NCBI GenBank assembly: GCA_003023405.1
Contig: PXST01000002.1
Location: 60,128-124,127, forward strand
Origin: Halobacteriales archaeon SW_8_68_21
GTDB lineage: Archaea; Halobacteriota; Halobacteria; Halobacteriales; Haloferacaceae
Direction of reading: 5' to 3'
Length of the DNA stretch: 64,000 nucleotides
The position numbers and the translations under genes were made by a program. Each line of letters opens with the position of its first letter. Position 1 is the stretch's first letter. The notes beneath the pieces were generated by a model. The model did no database searches and had not been told where the DNA came from. It was given only the letters and a program-made list of their open reading frames with translations. This document shows, piece after piece, positions 43,632 to 51,815 of the stretch.

Positions 43632-43913
43632 TCAGTCCGTCGGGGCGGGCTGCCCGACGGGCGTTGGCGCGTCGCCGGCCTCGATCGCCCGACGGGTCGA
43701 CTCGCCGATCTCGACGAGGTGACAGAGGGGGTTGCCCGGATAGACGACCGGGTTCTCCGGCAGGCCGATCAACAGGCCGATGAACGGGACCTCGCCCATC
43801 TCGACCGTGACGGTGGGGATGCCGTCGTCGGTCGCCTCGCCGCAGAGGGTGCCGTCCGGGCCGTCGCTGTCGACCACCACCTTCGAACCGAACGCCCACC
43901 CGAGCGGGGACGA
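43632..43913 (-). pseudogene. C-terminal remnant resembling AstE/AspA-type deacylases
   Basis: The frame is open from 43913 (just after a TAA) and reads PLGWAFGSKVVVDSDGPDGT, LCGEATDDGIPTVTVEMGEV and later NPLCHLVEIGESTRRAIEAG before the stop at 43632. This matches the last strands of succinylglutamate desuccinylase/aspartoacylase (M14-related) proteins, where GIPxVTxExGE provides an active-site Glu. The zinc-binding N-terminal part is missing, and 29-bp repeats start at once upstream. A GTG at 43880 could start an 82-residue protein of unknown use. Confidence 0.6.
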
Positions 43914-43920
43914 TTACCGA

Positions 43921-44031
43921 TCGAACCGCGCAGAACCGGACGAACTCCGTCGAACCGCGCAGAACCGGACGACTCCGGTCGAACCGCGCCGAACCGGACG
44001 ACTCCGGTCGAACCGCGCCGAACCGGCTCGG
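43921..44031. repeat. Four tandem copies of a 29-bp unit
   Basis: Units begin TCGAACCGCGC at 43921, 43950, 43979 and 44008; the last is partial. Core: GAACCGGACGACTCCGG. The array lies between the AstE/AspA remnant and the promoter of the RHH gene. Confidence 0.9.
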
Positions 44032-44082
44032 ACCGCACCGAACCCGGCCTCGCTTGACGAAGTTATAAGACCGAGGGTGTCA

Positions 44083-44541
44083 ATGCCACGGCACATGGTG
44101 AAGAGTACGGTTCGGTTTCCGGAGCCGGTGGTCGAGGAGATCGAATCGCTGGTCGAGGAGGGGCAGTTCGAGAGCAAGTCGGAGTTCTACCGCTTCTCGG
44201 CCGACTACGTGCTCTCCCGAACCCTCGACGAGTACGAGCCGGAGACGATCGACTACGAGGCCATCGAGGCGGAGGTGATCCCCCAGACGGAGCGCGAACT
44301 GGGCGGCGACGACGACGACGGCGGCCCGCCCTTTTTCGACTCCGTCGCGTTCGTCAGGAAGCTCGCGCTCAGGGGACGGTTCAGCGACGCCGAAGACTTC
44401 ATCGACCACCAGTACGTCCCCGGCGACCGACACGCCGTCCTCCTCGAAGACCTCCTCCGACTGTACCGCGAGGACGCGGCGACCGAGGACCGGCCGCCGG
44501 TCCCCGACCGCGACCCCGAGACGACGACCCGAAGCCAATAA
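44083..44541 (+). CDS. Ribbon-helix-helix (CopG-like) transcriptional regulator
   Basis: 152 residues from ATG 44083 (a second ATG at 44095 gives MVKSTVRFPEPVVEEIESLV). The RHH fold is STVRFPEPVVEEIESLVEEG with QFESKSEFYRFSADYVLSRT. The acidic C-terminal domain (AFVRKLALRGRFSDAEDFID) is a helical extension seen in haloarchaeal RHH proteins. GTTATAAGA at 44062-44070 is the probable TATA box; its distance fits the start at 44095 slightly better. A Cys-rich protein gene follows after 21 bp and may be in the same operon. Confidence 0.82.
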   Translation: MPRHMVKSTVRFPEPVVEEIESLVEEGQFESKSEFYRFSADYVLSRTLDEYEPETIDYEAIEAEVIPQTERELGGDDDDGGPPFFDSVAFVRKLALRGRFSDAEDFIDHQYVPGDRHAVLLEDLLRLYREDAATEDRPPVPDRDPETTTRSQ

Positions 44542-44562
44542 TCCGGCCGCCGCCGAGCGCGT

Positions 44563-44826
44563 ATGAACCTCGTCACTCGCGAACGGACCCGGACCTGTAT
44601 CCGGTGTCACGAACGGTTCACGGAGCCGGCCAGAACCGTCACACGCTTCTGTGACGACTGTGCGGGGCGCAGACCCGATACGACCGCCGAGACGGGGACC
44701 CGGAACGTCGTGGACCGCGGCCGGGAGCGGACGTGTCGCCGCTGCGGCGAACCCTTTCTCGAACGGCTGGGAGAGGTATCGCGGCTCTGCCGGTCGTGTG
44801 ACCCCGACCACGTCGTCCTCGACTGA
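44563..44826 (+). CDS. Tandem zinc-ribbon microprotein
   Basis: 87 residues containing two similar four-Cys units: TCIRCHERFTEPARTVTRFC with DDC, and TCRRCGEPFLERLGEVSRLC with RSC. The internal similarity (CxRCxExFxE, about 14 residues, RxCxxC) suggests duplication of one zinc ribbon. Function unknown; nucleic acid or protein binding is likely. It sits 21 bp behind the RHH regulator. Confidence 0.75.
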   Translation: MNLVTRERTRTCIRCHERFTEPARTVTRFCDDCAGRRPDTTAETGTRNVVDRGRERTCRRCGEPFLERLGEVSRLCRSCDPDHVVLD

Positions 44827-44855
44827 GGAGAGTGTGGCGTCGTCGACCCGGCGGA

Positions 44856-45458
44856 TCAGGACTCGTACTCGGCCCAGATGTACCGCGTCCCGTAGCTCCG
44901 GTACGGCCGCCACGAGTCCGCGATCTCGCGCATCTCCGCCCGGCTCAGCTCCTCGCCGTCGTTGTACGCCTGCTCGATCCCCTTCCGGACCGCGAGATCG
45001 CCGAGGGGTAACACATCCTCCCGACCGAGCGCGAAGATGAGGTACATCCGCGCGGTCCACTCGCCGACGCCGCGGATCGCGGTGAGTCTGTCGACGACCG
45101 CCGCGTCGCTCTCGCCCGCGACCCCCTCGCGGGTGAACGTGCGCTCGTCGTCGCGGAAGGCGGCGGCGACGTTCCGGAGGTACTCGACTTTCGTGCCGCT
45201 GAGTCCCGCCTCGCGCAGGGCGGCCTCGTCGGCGGCGAGGACGCGGTCGGGCGTCGGGTCGCCGCCGAGGACATCCACGAACCGCTCGTGGATCGCCGCC
45301 GCGGAGGCGGTCGAGAGCTGCTGGTTCACGATCGAAGTACAGAGCCGGGCGAACTCGTCGTCCGCGGGCATCACGTCGAGGGAGCCATATCGGTCGACTA
45401 GTGCCGCCATCGTCGGGTCCTCGCGTAAGGTAGCCGTGACCGCGTCGGCGTCGTCCAT
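44856..45458 (-). CDS. DNA-3-methyladenine glycosylase II-like (AlkA family, HhH-GPD)
   Basis: 200-residue base-excision glycosylase without the N-terminal TBP-like domain of E. coli AlkA. EFARLCTSIVNQQLSTASAA is the core helix, LTAIRGVGEWTARMYLIFAL the helix-hairpin-helix, and REDVLPLGDLAVRKGIEQAY carries the catalytic Asp (GDLAVRKG). The tail SWRPYRSYGTRYIWAEYES is typical. It removes alkylated purines. Monocistronic, divergent from the HAD/crotonase gene. Confidence 0.9.
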   Translation of the reverse strand: MDDADAVTATLREDPTMAALVDRYGSLDVMPADDEFARLCTSIVNQQLSTASAAAIHERFVDVLGGDPTPDRVLAADEAALREAGLSGTKVEYLRNVAAAFRDDERTFTREGVAGESDAAVVDRLTAIRGVGEWTARMYLIFALGREDVLPLGDLAVRKGIEQAYNDGEELSRAEMREIADSWRPYRSYGTRYIWAEYES

Positions 45459-45600
45459 GCCCGACCGACGGGGCCGCAGGCGGGAGTACGTTCGGTTCCG
45501 TTCGCTCCGCCCGGAGCCGCGGACTCGCCGGATAAACTCTCCTCTTGTTTGGCGTTTGGAAGATAGAAACGTTCAACCATGACGGTTCCGACCCTCAACT

Positions 45601-47589
45601 ATGACGCTCGAAGACGTCCAGCGCGTGACGGTACTCGGGGCCGGAAACATGGGGCACGGCATCGCGGAGGTGGCCGCGCTCGCCGGCTACGACGTGTCGC
45701 TACGCGACATCGACGACGAACTCGTCCAGAAGGGGTACGACCAGATCGAGTGGTCGCTCGGCAAGCTCGCCGAGAAGGACCGGATCGGCGACGACGAGGC
45801 CGACGCCGCGCTCGACCACGTCGACGCCTTCGTCGACCTCGAGAACGCGCTCGACGGTGCTGACGTGGTCGTCGAAGTCGTCCCCGAGAAGATGGCCATC
45901 AAGAAGGACGTGTACGACGAGGTCGTCGAGTACGCGCCCGACGAGGCCGTCTTCGTCACCAACACCTCCAGCCTCTCGATCACCGAACTCTCGGAGGTCA
46001 CTGACCGTCCCGAGCGGTTCTGCGGAATGCACTTCTTCAACCCGCCGGTGCGGATGGACCTCGTCGAGGTCATCTCCGGGAAACACACCGGCGAGGAGAC
46101 GCTGGAGCTGATCGAGGGGCTCGCGGAGTCGATGGGAAAGACCCCGGTGCGCGTCCGCAAGGACAGCCCCGGCTTCATCGTCAACCGCATCCTCGTCCCG
46201 CTAATGAACGAGGCGGCGTGGATCGTTGAGTCCGGCGACGCCGACGTCGAGACGGTCGACTCCACGACGAAGTTCGGGATGGGACTCCCGATGGGGTCGT
46301 TCGAACTCGCCGACCAGGTCGGCATCGACGTGGGGTTCCACGTACTGGAGTACATGCACGGGGTCCTCGGCGACGCCTACCGCCCCTGCCCCCTGCTCGC
46401 CGAGAAGGTCGAAGAAGAGAACCTCGGCAAGAAGACCGGCGAGGGCTTTTACGACTACGAGGACGGCGGCGGCGCGCAGATCCCGAGCGACGCGGTCGAC
46501 GAGGCGGTCAGCCGTCGCCTGCTCGCGGTGATGGCCAACGAGACGGCCGGCCTGATCGGCGACGACGTGGCCGACGCCGACGACGTCGACGAGGCCGTCA
46601 AGCTCGGCGCTGGCTTCCCCGACGGCCCGGCCAAGCTGGCCGACGCCGAGGGGCTCGACGCCTTAGTTGAGACGCTCGACGAACTCGCCGAGGAGACGGG
46701 CGAGGAACGCTACGAGGTGACCGACTACCTGCGCGAGGCCGCCGAGGTGGGCGGCTTCCGCGGTGACGATGGAAGCGACGACGACGAGGAGACGGGCGAC
46801 GGTCCCGACTACGAGGTGTTGAACGTGAGCGTCGACGACCGAGTCGGGCACGTCGAGATCGACCGCCCGCACCGGATGAACACGATCAGCGGCGAGGTGC
46901 TCGACGAGCTGGCGGACGCGATCGACCGGCTCGACGGCGACAACGAGGTGCGCGCGATCCTGCTGTCCGGCGCGGGCGACCGCGCCTTCTCCGCGGGCGC
47001 GGACGTCCAGAGCATGGCCGCGGGCGGCGCGGACCCGATCCACGCCGTCGAACTCTCCCGACAGGGCCAACAGACGTTCGGCAAGCTCGAGGCGTCGGAC
47101 AAGCCCGTCGTCGCCGCCATCGACGGCTACTGTCTGGGCGGCGGGATGGAGCTGGCGACCGCCGCGGACGTGCGGATCGCCTCCGAGCGCTCCGAGCTGG
47201 GCCAGCCCGAACTCGACCTCGGCCTGCTCCCGGGGTGGGGCGGCACGCAGCGACTCGCCCGGGTCGTCGGCGAGGGGCGCGCAAAGGAGATCATCCTCAC
47301 CGCCGACCGCTACGACGCCGAGACGATGGCCGACTACGACTTCATCAACGAGGTCGTGCCGGACGGCGAGTTAGCGGAGCGGGCGCGGGAGCTGACCGAA
47401 CAGCTCGCCGGCGGCCCGCCGATCGCCCAGAGGTACACGAAGCGCGCGATCCACGCCGGCCGGACCGACGCCGAGGCCGGGCTGGAGGTCGAGGCGATGG
47501 GCTTCGGCCACGTGATGAACACCGACGACCTCATCGAGGGCGTCACGGCGTTCATGGGCGACGGCGAGCCGGAGTTCGAAGGGAAGTAG
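45601..47589 (+). CDS. Fused 3-hydroxyacyl-CoA dehydrogenase / enoyl-CoA hydratase
   Basis: 662-residue bifunctional enzyme of fatty-acid beta-oxidation or related CoA pathways. The N-terminal dehydrogenase has the NAD motif VTVLGAGNMGHGIAEVAALA and the catalytic His in FCGMHFFNPPVRMDLVEVI; a dimer domain includes KDSPGFIVNRILVPLMNEAA. An acidic linker (about 380-400) leads to the C-terminal crotonase: IDRPHRMNTISGEVL, AFSAGADVQSMAAGG (oxyanion hole), and LGQPELDLGLLPGWGGTQRL with the catalytic Glu. This order, the reverse of bacterial FadB, is normal for archaea. Start ATG 45601. Confidence 0.93.
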   Translation: MTLEDVQRVTVLGAGNMGHGIAEVAALAGYDVSLRDIDDELVQKGYDQIEWSLGKLAEKDRIGDDEADAALDHVDAFVDLENALDGADVVVEVVPEKMAIKKDVYDEVVEYAPDEAVFVTNTSSLSITELSEVTDRPERFCGMHFFNPPVRMDLVEVISGKHTGEETLELIEGLAESMGKTPVRVRKDSPGFIVNRILVPLMNEAAWIVESGDADVETVDSTTKFGMGLPMGSFELADQVGIDVGFHVLEYMHGVLGDAYRPCPLLAEKVEEENLGKKTGEGFYDYEDGGGAQIPSDAVDEAVSRRLLAVMANETAGLIGDDVADADDVDEAVKLGAGFPDGPAKLADAEGLDALVETLDELAEETGEERYEVTDYLREAAEVGGFRGDDGSDDDEETGDGPDYEVLNVSVDDRVGHVEIDRPHRMNTISGEVLDELADAIDRLDGDNEVRAILLSGAGDRAFSAGADVQSMAAGGADPIHAVELSRQGQQTFGKLEASDKPVVAAIDGYCLGGGMELATAADVRIASERSELGQPELDLGLLPGWGGTQRLARVVGEGRAKEIILTADRYDAETMADYDFINEVVPDGELAERARELTEQLAGGPPIAQRYTKRAIHAGRTDAEAGLEVEAMGFGHVMNTDDLIEGVTAFMGDGEPEFEGK

Positions 47590-47717
47590 GACGCGGTCGA
47601 GGTCGAGGGTAACGGCTCCGTTTCACCGGGTGGTCGCTGAAACCCGAACTGGAGAGAGACAGGAGTGACCGCCGGGAAAGCCCCGGCCGCTCGGCTGTAC
47701 GCGAGTGCTTTCGCCGC

Positions 47718-48764
47718 TCAGACGTACCCTTCCTCGACGAGCAGTTCGCCGTTGAGAAGGGACGCGCCGGCCGCGCCGCGGATCGTGTTGTGCGCGAGGC
47801 AGTTGTACTTCGCGCCGGCGTCGGTCGACTGGACGCCCCCGGCGACGATGCCCATCCCCCCCGCGTACGTTCGGTCGAGGCGGGGCTGCGGGCGCTCCGG
47901 CTCGCCGTCGTCGTACACCTTGATGAGCTGGTCGGGGGAGCTGGGCAGGTCGCCAGCGCCCTCGAACGACCGCATCGCCTCGCGGAGGTCCGCGGGCGAG
48001 GGGTCGTCGGCGAACTCGGCGAAGACGTTCTCCAGGTGGCCGTCGAGCGTCGGGATCCGGTTACAGGAGGCGGCCACGTCGGCGTCGTGGAAGCGGACCG
48101 CCGCGCCGTCGAACTCGCCGAGCAGCTTGCGCGACTCCGTCTCCATCTTGTTCTCCTCGCCGCCGATGTGCGGGATGGCGTTGTCGATGATCTCCATTGA
48201 GGTGACGCCGGAGTAGCCTGCCCCCGAGACGGCCTGAAGCGTCGAGACGCGAACGCTCTCTAACCCGAACTCGTCGACCGCCGCAAGCGTCGGCACCATC
48301 GTGATCGTCGAGCAGTTCGGGTTCTTCACCAAGGCCCCGTCCCAGCCGCGCTCGTCGCGCTGGACATCGATCAGGTCGAGGTGGTCGGGATTGATCTCGG
48401 GGATGGTGAGGGGCACGTCCTCGGCCATCCGGTCGTTCGAGGAGTTCGAGGAGACGACGTACCCTGCTTCGAGGAACGCCGGCTCGACCTCGGCTGCGAC
48501 GCCCGAGGGGAGCGACGAGAAGAGGAGATCCACGTCGTCGTCCGCGATTCCGCCGGGGGTCGTCTCGGCAACTTCCATCTCGGCCACGTCGTCCGGGATG
48601 GGCGCGTCGACGCGCCACTTCGCCGCCTCGCGGTAGGTCTCGCCCGCGCTCTCCGAACTGGCGGTGACGGCGACGAGATCGAAGGTAGGGTGATCGTCGA
48701 GCAACTGGATGAACCGCTGGCCCACAGCGCCCGTCGCGCCGAGGATGCCGACTCGGACTGACAT
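47718..48764 (-). CDS. asd: Aspartate-semialdehyde dehydrogenase
   Basis: Reduces aspartyl phosphate to the semialdehyde, the entry to lysine, threonine and methionine synthesis. The 348-residue archaeal/fungal-type enzyme has GILGATGAVGQRFIQLLDDH for NADP, the catalytic Cys in LVKNPNCSTITMVPTLAAVD, and VSGAGYSGVTSMEIIDNAIP plus GGEENKMETESRKLLGEFDG. The catalytic His is likely in the AASCNRIPTLDGHLENVFAE region. Monocistronic here; no other pathway genes adjoin. Confidence 0.95.
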   Translation of the reverse strand: MSVRVGILGATGAVGQRFIQLLDDHPTFDLVAVTASSESAGETYREAAKWRVDAPIPDDVAEMEVAETTPGGIADDDVDLLFSSLPSGVAAEVEPAFLEAGYVVSSNSSNDRMAEDVPLTIPEINPDHLDLIDVQRDERGWDGALVKNPNCSTITMVPTLAAVDEFGLESVRVSTLQAVSGAGYSGVTSMEIIDNAIPHIGGEENKMETESRKLLGEFDGAAVRFHDADVAASCNRIPTLDGHLENVFAEFADDPSPADLREAMRSFEGAGDLPSSPDQLIKVYDDGEPERPQPRLDRTYAGGMGIVAGGVQSTDAGAKYNCLAHNTIRGAAGASLLNGELLVEEGYV

Positions 48765-49078
48765 TGCGCGTGGGTCCGTGGCAGGGACGTAAGTGCGTTC
48801 GGATACGCGCCGGTGGAGCCGGGTAGGAGCGCGGACGAAGGGGCCGAACAGGACCGTTAAGCGCCTCCGCGCGTTACGGTCGACCGCGCGCCGTCAGTCC
48901 CCGCCCGAGTACTCCCCAATGGGAGCGATGACAGCGCGGAGAACCCAGGCGCGTCACACCGGTCGTACACGCGACCCGCCCGTCGCCGCGCAGGCGACCG
49001 CCCGCCACGAGGGTTTCCCGGTCGACGCGGCACGCCGCCGGAGATGAGACCGGTCGTTAGTGTCGCGGGCGTACATCC
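48765..49078. other. 314-bp intergenic region
   Basis: No confident gene. A 42-codon ATG frame at 48919-49047 is Arg-rich and unconvincing. ACCGTTAAGCGC at 48852-48863 is a possible TATA element. At 49051-49071 lies GTTAGTGTCGCGGGCGTAC, related to TAGTGTCGCGGGTGACAC at 49825 and to an inverted form at 51103-51120. Confidence 0.45.
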
Positions 49079-49447
49079 CTACTCGTGTAGCCAGTGGTAC
49101 CACTCGTCGAGGTCCACGACTTCGTTCTCGATGCCTGAGGCACCGTACTGATTAAACACTTCGTCCACGACCCGAGCGAGCCCCTCAGGATCCTCGTCGG
49201 GGCGGGTCTGTTTGTAGTAGAGGAGTAGTCCGGCGTGGTCAATTTCGCGGTGTAGTTCCTCGAAGTCTCGAGCATTGTTCGTCAGCAACACAGCGTCGTG
49301 TTCACCGCACCACTCCAGCAACGCCGCGTCCTCGGTGAGTTCGCCGAACACGTCCTTCGCCTGCTCGACATCGTAACCGCGCTCGCCGAGTACGTGCTCG
49401 AATACTCGGCCGACGTGCTCGTCGAGGAGAACCCGATCGCCAGTCAC
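49079..49447 (-). CDS. DUF5615 PIN-like protein, probable toxin
   Basis: 122 residues. RVLLDEHVGRVFEHVLGERG begins like PIN-related DUF5615 proteins (LLDEHV with conserved acidic residues); AALLEWCGEHDAVLLTNNAR carries the conserved LLTNNARDF, and IDHAGLLLYYKQTRPD the third block. Such proteins are predicted RNases of toxin-antitoxin modules partnered by DUF433. Its start overlaps the stop of the DUF433 gene by 4 nt. The pair is probably a complete module. Confidence 0.85.
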   Translation of the reverse strand: MTGDRVLLDEHVGRVFEHVLGERGYDVEQAKDVFGELTEDAALLEWCGEHDAVLLTNNARDFEELHREIDHAGLLLYYKQTRPDEDPEGLARVVDEVFNQYGASGIENEVVDLDEWYHWLHE

Positions 49448-49719
49448 TGGATCGTTTCTTCGGGCTTCAGCGTGGACTCCTGTACTCGCTCGAAGGTGTC
49501 CTCGTTCTCCCGCTCGAACTCGCGAAGCTCGTCGATGTGCGCGTAGTAGTACGAGAGTGCCTCGTACACCTCGGACAGCGAGACATCCAGCTGGTCTGCG
49601 ACGTGTGCCGGCGATTGGTCGCTATCGACGGCCCGCGCCGCGACGTGCCGGACGCCGACTCTCGTTCCTTCGAGTCGGGGTTCTCCCCCGAGAACGTCGG
49701 CGTCGCGGGTAATACTCAT
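49444..49719 (-). CDS. DUF433 protein, probable antitoxin
   Basis: 91 residues: DVLGGEPRLEGTRVGVRHVA, then SPAHVADQLDVSLSEVYEAL and a helical tail YYYAHIDELREFERENEDTF. DUF433 is a helix-turn-helix-like fold (GGxPxxxGTRVxV ... HVADxLxxSxxxVYxAL) found upstream of PIN-like DUF5615 genes. It probably binds the toxin and represses the operon. An AT-rich start region (TAATTACATTCG on the plus strand, 49731-49742) is the likely promoter. Confidence 0.87.
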   Translation of the reverse strand: MSITRDADVLGGEPRLEGTRVGVRHVAARAVDSDQSPAHVADQLDVSLSEVYEALSYYYAHIDELREFERENEDTFERVQESTLKPEETIQ

Positions 49720-50251
49720 GTAATTACATTCGTCGCGTGTTCGTTTATATCTTTTCGGCAGCGACGTACCGTCCTCGTCGTGATCTCTACTGCCACCGAG
49801 TCTACTAGTAGATTGTCGCCCGGTAGTGTCGCGGGTGACACTTCCGCACGCTAGAGAGCGACCGCAACCGGCTACTCCGAGTCCCGCGACACCAGCGCCC
49901 CGATTGCGAGCGTCCGCTTCACGAGGGTGAGGACGCGGAGGACGTAGGAGGCGAAAAGTGAGAAGAAAGCGTGAGCGAGCGTGACACCTGCGACGGCGGA
50001 GTCGAGAACGCGGCGTAGAGGATCTGCTGCGAGAGGTCGATCGACGCCCGTTTGATACGGCCTATTAACGTATTTGCGGGCAAGAGCGAGCGGCGACGGC
50101 GATTGTTTCGACGACGAGTACACCGGTCGGACCGACGACCTTCACGACCCCGCAGGGGCTTCGTCAACGGATCACGGCGAGACCCGGCTCCGGTACCGAC
50201 AGATCCTCGAAGGGACGCGATAGCGGGGGTTCAATCGTCTGCGGTGGCGTT
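49720..50251. other. 532-bp region with one doubtful small frame
   Basis: Mostly gene-free. GTCGCGGGTGACACTTCC near 49828 and an AT-rich TTTATATCTTTTCGG at 49744 are noted. The only candidate gene is the 83-codon minus-strand frame at 49872-50123, listed separately. Confidence 0.4.
49872..50123 (-). CDS. Doubtful small membrane protein frame
   Basis: 83 residues (MYSSSKQSPSPLALARKYVN, VDRPLAADPLRRVLDSAVAG, then the hydrophobic AHAFFSLFASYVLRVLTLVK). Third codon positions in the second half are strongly GC, which favours coding, but the N-terminus is Ser-rich and I recognise no family. Could be a fragment or chance frame. Confidence 0.3.
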   Translation of the reverse strand: MYSSSKQSPSPLALARKYVNRPYQTGVDRPLAADPLRRVLDSAVAGVTLAHAFFSLFASYVLRVLTLVKRTLAIGALVSRDSE

Positions 50252-50722
50252 TCAGCTGACTTCCAAGATCTCGACCTCAAAGTGTAGCGTCTCCCCGGCG
50301 AGTTCGGGGTTGAAATCCACGCGTACGACGTCTTCGTCGACGTGAGTCACGTCTCCCAACTGACCGCCCTGCGCCTCGAGCTGGTCTCCTTCCTCGGGGA
50401 GTTGACCGCCGAGCATCTCCTGAAGCTGCTCCGTCTCGAACTCCTGAACGTTCTCGTCGCTTCGTTCACCGTACGCCTTTTCAGGGGGGATCGTGAGATT
50501 CGCCGTTTCACCAGTCTCCAGACCGACGAGTCCCTCCTCTATCCCCTCGATGACCTCTTCGGCACCCACTTCGACCGTCAGCGGTGTAAACTCCCTGTCT
50601 GGCCGTGCCTCCGCCAGACCGGTTTCCGCGGCGACTTCCTCCCGCGAGGTGTCGAAAACGGTCTCGTCGTCCAATCGGCCGATGTACTCCAGCGTCACGG
50701 AATCGCCAGTAGCAATCGTCAT
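50252..50722 (-). CDS. FKBP-type peptidyl-prolyl cis-trans isomerase, SlyD-like
   Basis: 156-residue folding helper. GDSVTLEYIGRLDDETVFDT and VEVGAEEVIEGIEEGLVGLE form the split FKBP domain; NLTIPPEKAYGERSDENVQE introduces the inserted chaperone flap (about 88-130); VVRVDFNPELAGETLHFEVE closes the fold with the NPxLAGxxL signature. Catalyses proline isomerisation in the cytosol. Monocistronic. Confidence 0.93.
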   Translation of the reverse strand: MTIATGDSVTLEYIGRLDDETVFDTSREEVAAETGLAEARPDREFTPLTVEVGAEEVIEGIEEGLVGLETGETANLTIPPEKAYGERSDENVQEFETEQLQEMLGGQLPEEGDQLEAQGGQLGDVTHVDEDVVRVDFNPELAGETLHFEVEILEVS

Positions 50723-50888
50723 ACGAGTGTGAGACGCGCCACACGGGAAAGGCCGTCGTCAAGCGAACGGCGTCTCAGTCCGGTCGACCCGAGACAACCT
50801 CCCGACGCGGGATGGCGAAGAAGTCCGCTCAACCTCGCTGCTTCGACTCTTGCCTTCCGGCTTTCTTCGTCGCTACGTTCCTCAGAAA

Positions 50889-50962
50889 GTCCGGGTGCGA
50901 GAATCGAACCCGCGTCTCAGCCTCCACAAGGCTGAAGGATAGTCCACTACCCTAACCCGGAC
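50889..50962 (-). tRNA. tRNA-His(GTG)
   Basis: Read on the minus strand: G-1 then TCCGGGT, pairing with ACCCGGA and C73, as required for His identity. D-arm GGG...TCC; anticodon stem CAGCC/GGCTG with loop TTGTGGA giving anticodon GTG; T-arm GCGGG-TTCGATT-CTCGC. No intron, CCA not encoded. The encoded G-1:C73 pair is a His-specific mark. Confidence 0.95.
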
Positions 50963-51123
50963 ACGCGTCGTCAACTATCCCGCTTCGGTAAATAACGGTT
51001 ACGACTCCCGGACGGGCGTGGCACGAAGTGGCGACCGGGGAGTGACTTGTCCGAATCGCGGGCCGTCCCCGTTCCCGACCACCGCGTCGCTTTTCAGGGT
51101 CGCGGGCGTAGCGACACTAGTTC

Positions 51124-51579
51124 GTGGCCTTTACCGACAAGATCTACGTGAAGAACCACCGGCAGCTCGCCTCCCAGCTGGAGGCGAACATCCCGAAGGG
51201 GGCGTTCGCCGGCGCGACGCTCGATCTGCTGTTCACGGGCGACGGCCTCTCGAAGCTCGACGAGACGACCCGGGACCGCGTCCTCGACTTCGCCGAGGAC
51301 TTCCTCGATTGCGACTGCGACGCGAACCCCTACTGCGGCTGTCCGGAGGAGAAGTTCATGCGCTACGTCCTCGAACTGCGCGCCGAGGGGCTGGGACCGC
51401 AGGCCATCGTCGACGTGATGACTGACGACTACATGGTGTACGCGTACACCGGCGACGTGCTCTCGTTCCTCGACGACTCCGTCAGGAAGCTGGAGGCCAT
51501 CGAGACGCTCGCCGACGTGGACGACGACGGGGAGATGTCCGAGCGGGCGCGGAAGCGGAAACGAGAGCTGTCCGGGTAG
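51124..51579 (+). CDS. DUF5814-like stand-alone protein (helicase C-terminal type domain)
   Basis: 151 residues from a GTG at 51124, directly preceded by an in-frame TAG. TDKIYVKNHRQLASQLEANI, FAGATLDLLFTGDGLSKLDE, DRVLDFAEDFLDCDCDANPY and CGCPEEKFMRYVLELRAEGL resemble the Cys-containing domain (DUF5814, from memory) that I know from the C-terminus of a euryarchaeal DEAD/DEAH helicase. Here no helicase part is present upstream, only tRNA-His. It may be a split or free-standing version. The CxC pairs could bind metal. Confidence 0.65.
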   Translation: MAFTDKIYVKNHRQLASQLEANIPKGAFAGATLDLLFTGDGLSKLDETTRDRVLDFAEDFLDCDCDANPYCGCPEEKFMRYVLELRAEGLGPQAIVDVMTDDYMVYAYTGDVLSFLDDSVRKLEAIETLADVDDDGEMSERARKRKRELSG

Positions 51580-51815
51580 CGGTCGGACTCGGTCGGGGTC
51601 ACAGCGGGGGCTGACCCGTCGGACTCAGTCGTCTTCGGGCGACGCGACGCCCGGTCCGATCTCCTCGGCCGGCGGACCTTCTTCCGTGAGGTCCCCGTTG
51701 CGTCGGGTGTCTCGGTCGAACCGGCGGTACGCGACGGCCCCGGCGGCGACGCCGCGCTTCCCGGACGCGGAGAGCGGCCGAACGGTCTAAGTGCGCGCAC
51801 GCCCGAAATCGGACA

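Noticed and set aside
43921..44031. 29-bp repeats as a CRISPR array
   Set aside because: Repeat length is suggestive, but units are head to tail without spacers.
48919..49047. A 42-codon ATG frame in the asd upstream gap
   Set aside because: Arg/Ala-rich with no pattern; expected by chance in GC-rich DNA.
51624..51790. Minus-strand frame ending VASPEDD upstream of ctaA
   Set aside because: Protein-like for about 45 codons (GVAAGAVAYRRFDRDTRR) but with no ATG or GTG after the in-frame TAG; could be a remnant, not supportable as a gene.
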